Below, one piece after another: positions 24,603-31,552 of a stretch of 36,811 nt of DNA (within the stretch, counting starts at the first letter, position 1; each line of letters opens with the position of its first letter). A program made the translations under genes and the position numbers. The notes under the pieces were generated by a model that worked only from the letters and a program-made list of their open reading frames with translations, searched no databases and was not told the DNA's origin. Origin of the DNA: CAYWFU01 sp964457585 (GTDB lineage Bacteria > JACRDZ01); assembly GCA_964457585.1 (NCBI GenBank), contig CAYWFU010000025.1, positions 1-36,811 on the forward strand, written 5' to 3'.

Positions 24603-25916
24603 ATGAATAATAAAAATAATGATTCTAAAATATTCGGATTTAGCAAAAATGTTTTTTTTCTTGGAGTAGTTAGTTTTTTTACTGACATAAGTTCGGAAAT
24701 GATTTATCCTCTTTTACCTGTATTTCTAACCGGCGTACTTCATGCTTCTGTCTCATTTGTCGGGCTTCTTGAAGGTATAGCTGAAAGTACAGCAAGTGTA
24801 TTAAAATTATTTTCCGGAGCAATTTCAGATAAATTCGGCAAAAGAAAACCATTAATAATTTTTGGTTACAGTATGGCTTCTATTACACGTCCATTCATGG
24901 CAATAGCTGCTCTTCCATGGCATATTTTATCAGTGCGTTTTCTTGATAGAGTTGGGAAAGGAATCAGGACATCTCCACGCGATGCTTTAATAGCAGATTC
25001 ATGTAATAAGGATGAGCGTGGAAAATCATTTGGATTTCATAGAGGGATGGATCATGCTGGTGCAGTTTTAGGTCCGCTTATCGCTGCATGTATTTTGTAT
25101 TTTTTCCCGGGAAATTATAGATTAGTCTTCTGGCTTGCATTTATTCCTGCGACTTTATCGGTTTTTTTTATTTTTACAAAAGTTGAGGAAATAGCGCCCA
25201 GGGAACCTGCTAAAAATCAATTTAAATTCACTTTTGCACATTTTAATGAAGAACCCTGCGTTAGAGACCGCAGGGTATCTTCTCTGATAGGAAGATTATT
25301 ATTTTGGTTGTGTCAATTCATCCCTGCCTTAAAAGGCAGGGATGAATTGACACAATCAGATAAAAATTTTAAGTTGTTTTTATTAATAATTTTTATATTT
25401 ACTTTAAGTAATTCAAGTGATGCATTTTTGATACTTAGAGCAAAAGATTTAGGAGTGAGTATCGCTTATATACCAATCCTGTGGGTATTATTACATATAG
25501 TAAAAATGCTTTTTTCGATTCCGGGAGGTATTCTTTCTGATAAATTTGGCAGAGTAAAAATAATAGCAATAGGATGGTTAATTTATTTTTTAACCTATTT
25601 TGGTTTTGCTAATGCCAGTTCACAGCTTCATATATGGTTATTATTCGGAATATATGGAATATTTTTTGGACTAACCGAAGGAGTTGAAAAAGCTTTTGTT
25701 GCTGATATTACAGATTGCGATCAAAGAGGTTCAGCTTATGGTATGTATAATTTTGTGATTGGAGTTGTAGCCTTACCATCAAGTCTTATTTTCGGTTTAA
25801 TCTGGCAATATTTTGGAGCAAAACCTGCATTTATATATGGCGCAATTTTAGCGCTATTAGCTGCAATATTAATATTTTTTGCATTTTATAATTTTAATGA
25901 AAGATGCGATATTTAA
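24603..25916 (+). CDS. MFS transporter with palindrome-encoded central loop
   Basis: A 437-residue major facilitator superfamily permease with about 12 helices. The loop 2-3 motif appears as GAISDKFGKRKPLI and its repeat in the second half as GGILSDKFGRVKII; DRVGKGIRTSPRDALIAD is characteristic of a subgroup of uncharacterised bacterial MFS exporters. The cytoplasmic loop between helices 6 and 7 (residues ~214-252, EEPCVRDRRVSSLIGRLL and LCQFIPALKGRDELTQ) is encoded by two DNA hairpins that keep the reading frame, so this stretch is probably an inserted repeat and not ancestral protein. It lies 48 nt after recO. Substrate unknown. Confidence 0.9.
   Translation: MNNKNNDSKIFGFSKNVFFLGVVSFFTDISSEMIYPLLPVFLTGVLHASVSFVGLLEGIAESTASVLKLFSGAISDKFGKRKPLIIFGYSMASITRPFMAIAALPWHILSVRFLDRVGKGIRTSPRDALIADSCNKDERGKSFGFHRGMDHAGAVLGPLIAACILYFFPGNYRLVFWLAFIPATLSVFFIFTKVEEIAPREPAKNQFKFTFAHFNEEPCVRDRRVSSLIGRLLFWLCQFIPALKGRDELTQSDKNFKLFLLIIFIFTLSNSSDAFLILRAKDLGVSIAYIPILWVLLHIVKMLFSIPGGILSDKFGRVKIIAIGWLIYFLTYFGFANASSQLHIWLLFGIYGIFFGLTEGVEKAFVADITDCDQRGSAYGMYNFVIGVVALPSSLIFGLIWQYFGAKPAFIYGAILALLAAILIFFAFYNFNERCDI
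25245..25307 (+). repeat. Composite hairpin repeat, copy b, inside the MFS gene
   Basis: AATGAAGAACCCTGCG, loop, CGCAGGGTATCTTC: an 8-bp perfect stem (25253-25260 / 25269-25276) extended by GAAGA / TCTTC with one bulged A. It continues TCTCTGATAGGAAG...TTTTGG, matching the block TCTCTGACGGGAATATTTTG that follows the hairpin in copy a (8112-8201, minus). Confidence 0.7.
25308..25355. repeat. Perfect 23-bp-arm palindrome inside the MFS gene
   Basis: TTGTGTCAATTCATCCCTGC... (25308-25330) and its exact complement (25333-25355) are separated by only AA. The core CCCTGCCTT/AAGGCAGGG resembles a degenerate hairpin at 8523-8544. It is read in frame as LCQFIPALKGRDELTQ. Confidence 0.9.
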
Positions 25917-25926
25917 ATTAAAAAAT

Positions 25927-25948
25927 AATGAAGAGCCCTGCGGTAAAC
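25927..25948 (+). repeat. Composite hairpin repeat, copy c, left half
   Basis: AATGAAGAGCCCTGCG followed by GTAAAC (25943-25948). The expected right half of the hairpin is missing here but appears at 27354-27388, which begins with the same GTAAAC. Confidence 0.55.
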
Positions 25949-25970
25949 AGGTACGAGATAGTCTTGCAAC

Positions 25971-26135
25971 TATACTCAGCGAGGTCATAAATTCGCATTT
26001 TTTCGGTGAGGATTGGGCATCGAGAGCAAGGCACGAAGGCGAGAAATAGCCTTGCACTATTTCGAACCTGACGAGCGCAGCTATCGATGTTCAAGACCAG
26101 CGCAAAAATGCGAATTTATGACCTCGCTGAGTATA
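25971..26135. repeat. ATACTCAGC inverted-repeat element, copy 2
   Basis: A 165-bp element with perfect 32-bp inverted arms (25971-26002 and 26104-26135), starting TATACTCAGCGAGGTCATAA. The interior carries TCGGTGAGGATTGGGC (26003-26018), nearly identical to the interior of copy 1 at 11394-11483, plus a nested hairpin around GAAATAGCCTTGCACTATTTC. No gene is inside. It lies between the MFS stop and the two-gene cassette on the minus strand. Confidence 0.85.
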
Positions 26136-26229
26136 TAACTGTTCCAAAATAGAGCAAACTTCCCTGCCAGAAAGTATGCGTAATTTAGGCAATTGCCACC
26201 TCAACTTGTGTTATATTTCAGACACAAAG

Positions 26230-26448
26230 CTAAATTTCAAATTTATATTTTCTATTTCCTATAATTTTTAATTTTCCTGTATCCAGCCATTTTTTTCTTC
26301 GCAATTTTGCTATTTCAAGAAGCAAATCCATATCCTCTTTTTTTCTGGGTCTTCTGGAAACGGATTTCTTTGATTCAAACTTTTCGAACTCTTCATAAAT
26401 TTTTTTTTTAATCTCTTTTCTATATTCCTCAAATTTATATTTTCTCAT
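26230..26448 (-). CDS. Small basic protein, partner of the HTH-nucleotidyltransferase
   Basis: A 72-residue, highly charged and mostly helical protein (MRKYKFEEYRKEIKKKIYEE at the start, KKSVSRRPRKKEDMDLLLEI in the middle). No family recognised. It overlaps the end of the upstream nucleotidyltransferase gene by 14 nt, which implies coupled translation and a joint role. A toxin-antitoxin-like pair is one possible reading. Confidence 0.65.
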   Translation of the reverse strand: MRKYKFEEYRKEIKKKIYEEFEKFESKKSVSRRPRKKEDMDLLLEIAKLRRKKWLDTGKLKIIGNRKYKFEI

Positions 26449-27181
26449 GATTTTTGACTTCCAACTTTTTTAATTTTTTTAAAGAATCGATTGTTTTTTC
26501 TTCTTTGCTTCGTTTCTCAAGATAATTCCAATCAATTCTATCCCAATTTAACGAAAGAAGCTGTTTACTCCAATTTCCATCCTCTTCAGATTTCCAATGG
26601 ACATAAGCATTTAATCGATCAATAATTAAATCTTCTATTCCAATAAGATAAACTTTTAGACCTCTAAGTTCAACCTCAGCAACCTTTTCCAATGAACCAT
26701 TTAATATGTCAGATGGAGATTCAACTAGAATATCATATTTTTTGCTAAACCAATGCCTGCCTTTCTTTTCAAATCCCCAATTTTTTAATATTTCATCTGT
26801 TTTTTTGTAATCCATGCTAATAATATCGATATCGCCAGTTGCATAATTTCCTGAAGTATAAAATTCAACTGCATTTCCTCCAACAATAATTGGTCTTATA
26901 TTATATTTTAATAATTCTTTTGTAAGAAGCCCCATAAATAATAGACGCTTTTCAAAATTATCAGGGATTTCATCAAGAATTGATAAATTAATCAATTCTT
27001 GATTTTTTTTCTTTTTAATCTGTTCTTTTAGCCACAAATCAATTTCTTCCTTTACAAATCTATATTGTCCACCGATTTTTGCGAAAGGAATTTTCTCTTC
27101 TTTTACCAGATTATATAATTTTTTTTGGCTGAAAGAAAGATATTCGGCTATCTCTTTTAGATTCATTATCTCTTTTGACAT
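26435..27181 (-). CDS. Excisionase-type HTH fused to nucleotidyltransferase-like domain
   Basis: A 248-residue fusion. Residues ~6-51 (LKEIAEYLSFSQKKLYNLVK through GGQYRFVKEEIDLWL) form an excisionase/MerR-like HTH. From ~75 on it is a nucleotidyltransferase-like domain: GGNAVEFYTSGNYATGDIDI (101-120) holds the GG-motif and the D117/D119 pair, and LIGIEDLIIDRLNAYVHW follows. This resembles the DUF6036-type proteins found near toxin-antitoxin loci (from memory). The start has GGGAG six nt upstream and a strong promoter at 27199-27227. It forms a two-gene cassette with the small basic protein and could bind its own promoter through the HTH (inference). Confidence 0.8.
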   Translation of the reverse strand: MSKEIMNLKEIAEYLSFSQKKLYNLVKEEKIPFAKIGGQYRFVKEEIDLWLKEQIKKKKNQELINLSILDEIPDNFEKRLLFMGLLTKELLKYNIRPIIVGGNAVEFYTSGNYATGDIDIISMDYKKTDEILKNWGFEKKGRHWFSKKYDILVESPSDILNGSLEKVAEVELRGLKVYLIGIEDLIIDRLNAYVHWKSEEDGNWSKQLLSLNWDRIDWNYLEKRSKEEKTIDSLKKLKKLEVKNHEKI

Positions 27182-27198
27182 ATTCTCCCTCTATGGAA

Positions 27199-27227
27199 AT
27201 AATATTATTTAAACATAGAATTGTCAA
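27199..27227 (-). promoter_or_regulatory. Promoter of the HTH-nucleotidyltransferase cassette
   Basis: On the minus strand TTGACA (27227-27222) and TATTAT (27204-27199) are separated by 17 nt. Confidence 0.65.
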
Positions 27228-27232
27228 GAATA

Positions 27233-27258
27233 TTTTGGTAAATTTTGGTATATTTTGA
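27233..27258. promoter_or_regulatory. Tandem TTTTGGTA repeats upstream of the cassette promoter
   Basis: On the plus strand TTTTGGTA occurs at 27233-27240 and 27243-27250, with a third partial copy TTTTGACA (27253-27260), each spaced 10 bp apart (one helical turn) and abutting the -35 box. This fits an activator or autorepressor site for the HTH protein. Confidence 0.4.
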
Positions 27259-27353
27259 CATCAAACATAAAAAATCGTATGGATCGTTTAGCAGATAGTT
27301 CTAAAGAAATAGATTGTAAGATTAAAAATGTTGACATCCATGAGAGTTATATA

Positions 27354-27388
27354 GTAAACTGCAGGGTATTCTTGGCACTTCCAGATAA
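27354..27388 (+). repeat. Composite hairpin repeat, copy c, right half
   Basis: GTAAAC (27354-27359), then TGCAGGGTATTC and TTGGCACTTCCAGATAA (27372-27388). The first part completes the hairpin begun at 25927-25948; the last 17 bases match the distal end of copy a on the minus strand (TTGGCACTTCCATATAA) with one difference. It lies in the ileS leader. Confidence 0.55.
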
Positions 27389-27401
27389 GGAATAATATAA
27401 A

Positions 27402-30233
27402 ATGAAAGACTATAGCAAAACTTTAAATTTACCTAAAACAGATTTTGCAATGAAAGCAAATCTGGCAAAACGTGAACCGGAAATACTTAAAATGTGGGAT
27501 GAAAAAGGGATTTATCAGAAATTATGTTCCCGTTCTATCAATAAAGATATTTTTATTCTGCATGATGGACCTCCATATGCAAATGGCAATATTCATTTAG
27601 GAACGGCATTTAATAAAATTCTTAAAGATATAATTGTACGTTTTTTTACCATGAACGGATTTGATTCACCTTATGTTCCCGGTTGGGATTGTCATGGACT
27701 GCCGATTGAACATCAGGTGATGAAAACCCTTGAAAAAAGTAAAGATAAAGAAAAGATAGATATATTGGAAATCCGAAGTAAATGCAAAGATTACGCAAAA
27801 AAATATATAAAAATTCAAATGGATGAGTTTAAAAGATTGGGTGTTTCTGCTGACTGGGAAAATCCATATCTCACTATGGATTATGAATATGAAGCGGATA
27901 TTATTGACGAATTTAAAATTTTAGCCCGAGAGGGTTATATTTATAGAGGTACAAAACCGATATATTGGTGTACGACATGTCATACTGCCTTAGCTGAGGC
28001 AGAAGTAGAATATGCTGAGCATACATCTCCTTCTGTTTATGTGGCATTTACACTGCCATCTGAAGAAATAAAAAAAGCATTTTCAGGTTTACCGGAAAAA
28101 AATGTAAATATTATAATCTGGACAACTACTCCATGGACTTTACCGGGAAATGTTGCAGTGGCTATTCAGGGTGAAGCTTCTTATGTGTTAATTGATGATA
28201 TAAAAAATAATAGAATTTTAATTCTCGCTCAAAAATTATTTGAGACCTGTTTGAAGAAATTTGGGATTATCGATTATAAAATATTGGGTGAAGTAAAAGG
28301 CAAAAATTTAGAAGGATTAAATGCAATACATCCATTTATTGACAGAAAATCACAGATAGTTTTAGCAGAATATGTTGAGCTGGAAACAGGAACAGGCTGT
28401 GTGCATATTGCTCCGGGACATGGTCAGGAGGATTATGAAACAGGGCAGAAATATAATCTACCCGTACTTTCGCCTGTTGACAATAAAGGCAGATTCACAT
28501 CTGATGTTAAAGATTTTGCCGGTAAAAATGTTTTTCAGGCAAATGAATTAATAATTGAAGATTTGAAAAAAAGAGAGAAATTATTGGCTGTTGAAACTAT
28601 TATACATAATTATCCTCATTGCTGGCGGTGTAAAAAACCGGTTATTTTCAGAGCAACAGCGCAGTGGTTTATAGCTCTGGATAATAATAAAAATTTGCGG
28701 AAAGTTTCTTTAGATAATCTTCACAATGTTGAATGGATACCAGAGCGCGGTATAGAACGTATTGGCAATATGATTAAGGATCGTCCAGACTGGTGTATAT
28801 CCCGTCAGCGCGCATGGGGAGTGGCAATACCGGCTATATATTGTGAAAAGTGCAATGAGCCGCTTCTGGATGACAATTTTATTGAAAGCGTAAAAGAGCA
28901 TACACGCAATTCTGGATCAGATGTGTGGTTTAAAAAGACACCGGAAGAATTTTATAATGGAAAATTAACATGTAAAAAATGCGGGAATACTGCTTTCCGT
29001 AAGGAAAATGATATTTTAGATGTATGGTTTGATTCTGGCGCCAGTCATAAAGCAGTTTTAAAAAATAAGAAACGCTATGGATTAAGCTGGCCTGCTGATT
29101 TATATCTTGAAGGAAGCGATCAGCATCGCGGCTGGTTTCACAGCAGTATGCTGTTATCCACCGCAACAACCGGTTCTTCACCTTACAAAAGAGTGCTTAC
29201 ACATGGCTTTGTTGTTGATGGCGAAGGGAAAAAAATGTCCAAATCGCTTGGTAATGTAATTTTCCCGCAGGAGATAACAGAAAAATCAGGCGCAGATTTA
29301 CTGCGTTTATGGGTTGCATCAGAAAATTATCAGGAAGATGTCCGTATTTCAAATGAAATTTTAAATCGTGTTACTGAAGTTTATAGAAAAATCAGAAATA
29401 CATCCAGATTTATTTTAAGCAATCTATTTGATTTTGATCCAAAAGAAGATATGGTCCCTTATGAACAGATGGAAGAGCTGGACAAATGGGCTTTGTTTAA
29501 ACTGCAGGAATTGGTAAGACGCAGCCTTCTTGCTTATGAGAAATATGAATTTCATATTTTTTATCATCTTTTACAAAATTTCTGCGCAAATGAAATGAGC
29601 GCGATTTATTTTGATATTATTAAAAGCAGGCTTTATATTGAACCGTCAAACTCTAAAAAACGGCGTTCCTCTCAATCAGCATTATATATGATAATAAATA
29701 ATCTTACCCGTCTTATTGCGCCTATTTTAGTTTATACTGCTGAAGATATATGGCTCTATATTCCAAAAAATAAATATATGGAAGACAGTGTGCATTTAAC
29801 ATCTTTCCCTCATATTGAAGAAAAATATATTTTATCGGATGAAATACATAAAAAATGGGAAAATATTTTTAAATTAAAAATTGAAACAAATAATGCTCTT
29901 GAACAAGCGCGGAAAAATAAAGAAATAGGGCATTCATTGGATAGCAATGTGATTTTGCAGATTACTGACAAAAATTTGTTCGATCTGATGGATAGTGTTA
30001 AAGCTGAACTGACAGATATTTTGATTATATCAAATATAAGAGTTGAAAATATTTCTGCTACAGATTTAACCAATGAGGAAAAAGAAAGAGGGTATAAAAT
30101 AATTATTGAAAAAGCATCCGGTGATAAATGTGAACGCTGCTGGAAATATAGCGAAACTGTAGGGAAAATAGAAGAACATGCGACATTATGCAATAAATGT
30201 ATTGATATGATTAAAGAAATTGAGGTTTTTTAA
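27402..30233 (+). CDS. ileS: Isoleucyl-tRNA synthetase
   Basis: A 943-residue class I aminoacyl-tRNA synthetase that charges tRNA-Ile. The HIGH-type site is PPYANGNIHLG (57-67) and the KMSKS loop is intact at 611-615 (GKKMSKSLGN). The CP1 editing domain shows WTTTPWTLPGN. The C-terminal zinc finger is CERCWKYSE...CNKCI. Length fits the bacterial type. The leader (27182-27401) shows no T-box that I can recognise. It starts the operon ileS-lspA-lgt; its stop overlaps the lspA start (TAATG). Confidence 0.97.
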   Translation: MKDYSKTLNLPKTDFAMKANLAKREPEILKMWDEKGIYQKLCSRSINKDIFILHDGPPYANGNIHLGTAFNKILKDIIVRFFTMNGFDSPYVPGWDCHGLPIEHQVMKTLEKSKDKEKIDILEIRSKCKDYAKKYIKIQMDEFKRLGVSADWENPYLTMDYEYEADIIDEFKILAREGYIYRGTKPIYWCTTCHTALAEAEVEYAEHTSPSVYVAFTLPSEEIKKAFSGLPEKNVNIIIWTTTPWTLPGNVAVAIQGEASYVLIDDIKNNRILILAQKLFETCLKKFGIIDYKILGEVKGKNLEGLNAIHPFIDRKSQIVLAEYVELETGTGCVHIAPGHGQEDYETGQKYNLPVLSPVDNKGRFTSDVKDFAGKNVFQANELIIEDLKKREKLLAVETIIHNYPHCWRCKKPVIFRATAQWFIALDNNKNLRKVSLDNLHNVEWIPERGIERIGNMIKDRPDWCISRQRAWGVAIPAIYCEKCNEPLLDDNFIESVKEHTRNSGSDVWFKKTPEEFYNGKLTCKKCGNTAFRKENDILDVWFDSGASHKAVLKNKKRYGLSWPADLYLEGSDQHRGWFHSSMLLSTATTGSSPYKRVLTHGFVVDGEGKKMSKSLGNVIFPQEITEKSGADLLRLWVASENYQEDVRISNEILNRVTEVYRKIRNTSRFILSNLFDFDPKEDMVPYEQMEELDKWALFKLQELVRRSLLAYEKYEFHIFYHLLQNFCANEMSAIYFDIIKSRLYIEPSNSKKRRSSQSALYMIINNLTRLIAPILVYTAEDIWLYIPKNKYMEDSVHLTSFPHIEEKYILSDEIHKKWENIFKLKIETNNALEQARKNKEIGHSLDSNVILQITDKNLFDLMDSVKAELTDILIISNIRVENISATDLTNEEKERGYKIIIEKASGDKCERCWKYSETVGKIEEHATLCNKCIDMIKEIEVF

Positions 30234-30730
30234 TGCTTTTATTGATAATATCAAGTATTGTTATAGCAATTGATCAATATTCTAAATACTATATAAAAAA
30301 TAATATGCTTCTGGGTGAATCAATTCCTGTTATTCCTCATGTATTTCATATTACTTATATATTAAACAGCGGCGGAGCTTTTGGAATATTGCAGGATAAA
30401 ATTACATTTTTTATTATTGTTTCTATAATAGCGATAGTCACACTTCTGGTTTTTTATTATTTTGCTCCTATCAAAAACTATTTGCTTAAAGTAGCTCTTG
30501 CATTGATTCTTGGCGGGGCTATTGGAAATTTTATTGATCGGATTTTATATAGAAAAGTGGTGGATTTTTTTGATTTTAGAATCTGGCCAGTATTTAATAT
30601 TGCAGATATTGCTATTTGTACCGGTATGGGACTTTTAATTCTGGATATGTTCATCAATAATAAAAAAGAAAAAATAGAATCTCATGAAAAAGAAAAAAAA
30701 TTGAATGAGACGGAGACTATTGAAGGGTGA
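30233..30730 (+). CDS. lspA: Lipoprotein signal peptidase (signal peptidase II)
   Basis: A 165-residue inner-membrane aspartyl protease that removes signal peptides from lipid-modified prolipoproteins. The catalytic aspartates are D111 (KVVDFFDF) and D125 (FNIADIAI), with NSGGAFGIL and GGAIGNFIDR as the other family motifs. It has four membrane helices and a charged C-terminal tail of about 25 residues (NKKEKIESHEKEKKLNETET) longer than usual. The ATG overlaps the ileS stop. Its product acts immediately after Lgt, encoded 9 nt downstream. Confidence 0.96.
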   Translation: MLLLIISSIVIAIDQYSKYYIKNNMLLGESIPVIPHVFHITYILNSGGAFGILQDKITFFIIVSIIAIVTLLVFYYFAPIKNYLLKVALALILGGAIGNFIDRILYRKVVDFFDFRIWPVFNIADIAICTGMGLLILDMFINNKKEKIESHEKEKKLNETETIEG

Positions 30731-30739
30731 TAGATAATT

Positions 30740-31552
30740 ATGTATCCAATTTTATTTAAACTCGGTCCATTTAATTTATTTGGAATCACATTAGGGCCTA
30801 TTTTTATTTATACTTATGGACTTATGGTTGCTCTTGGCTTTTTGGGAGCGATTATTTCATCTGTTAAACTTGCCAAACGTGAAAATATCGAAGAAGAAAC
30901 AGTAATGGATATATGTTTATGGATATTGATCTTTTCAATTGCTGGAGCAAGAATTTTATATATACTGCTTAATTTTTCTTATTATATAGAAAAACCTTTA
31001 GAAATTTTTCAGGTTTATAAAGGCGGATTGGTATTTTACGGAGGTTTTGTCGCAGGTATTTTAACCTGTATCTGGTATACATATAAACATAAACTTGCTA
31101 TATGGAAAATAGGAGATATTCTTGCCCCGGGTATTGCTTTTGGGCAGAGTCTTGGAAGAATTGGATGTTTTTTCCGCGGATGCTGTTTTGGAGAAGAAAC
31201 AACCCTGCCATGGGGAATAACTTTTCCTGATGATAGTTTAGCTTCTTATTTATATGGAAGCCATCATCATATTCATCCAACACAAATTTACGAAGCGCTT
31301 ATAAATATTTCTATTTTCATATTTTTATGGTTTTATACAAAAAGAAAAAAATTTGATGGACAGATATTTTGCCTTTATGCAATTTTATATGCTTTTGGCA
31401 GATTTTTGGTAGAAGGACTAAGGGGTGATATTGAAAGAGGATTTATAAGTTTTCTTTCTACTTCACAGGTTTTTGCTTTAGTATTTTTTATATCTGGAAT
31501 GGGAATTTATATTTATCTCTCGCGGCAAAAAAAATTAGTACGTATAATCTAA
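30740..31552 (+). CDS. lgt: Prolipoprotein diacylglyceryl transferase
   Basis: A 270-residue inner-membrane enzyme that transfers diacylglycerol from phosphatidylglycerol to the lipobox cysteine of prolipoproteins. Family signatures are GGLVFYGGFVAG (~95-106), the Lgt motif GRIGCFFRGCCFGEETTLPW (139-158), HPTQIYEA (179-186) and FGRFLVEGLRGD. About seven membrane helices. With lspA it supplies the first two steps of lipoprotein maturation. Its last 18 bases overlap the 3' end of the convergent gene at 31535-34396. Confidence 0.96.
   Translation: MYPILFKLGPFNLFGITLGPIFIYTYGLMVALGFLGAIISSVKLAKRENIEEETVMDICLWILIFSIAGARILYILLNFSYYIEKPLEIFQVYKGGLVFYGGFVAGILTCIWYTYKHKLAIWKIGDILAPGIAFGQSLGRIGCFFRGCCFGEETTLPWGITFPDDSLASYLYGSHHHIHPTQIYEALINISIFIFLWFYTKRKKFDGQIFCLYAILYAFGRFLVEGLRGDIERGFISFLSTSQVFALVFFISGMGIYIYLSRQKKLVRII

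Noticed and set aside
25869..26057. Minus-strand 62-codon frame after the MFS gene
   Set aside because: It is made of the inverted-repeat element and antisense MFS sequence.
27331..27359. ileS promoter TTGACA at 27331-27336
   Set aside because: With a 17-nt spacer the -10 would be GTAAAC, which is poor; TATAGT is only 13 nt away. Not convincing.
27240..27401. T-box leader for ileS
   Set aside because: No T-box consensus or specifier loop is recognisable; part of the region is the right half of a dispersed hairpin.
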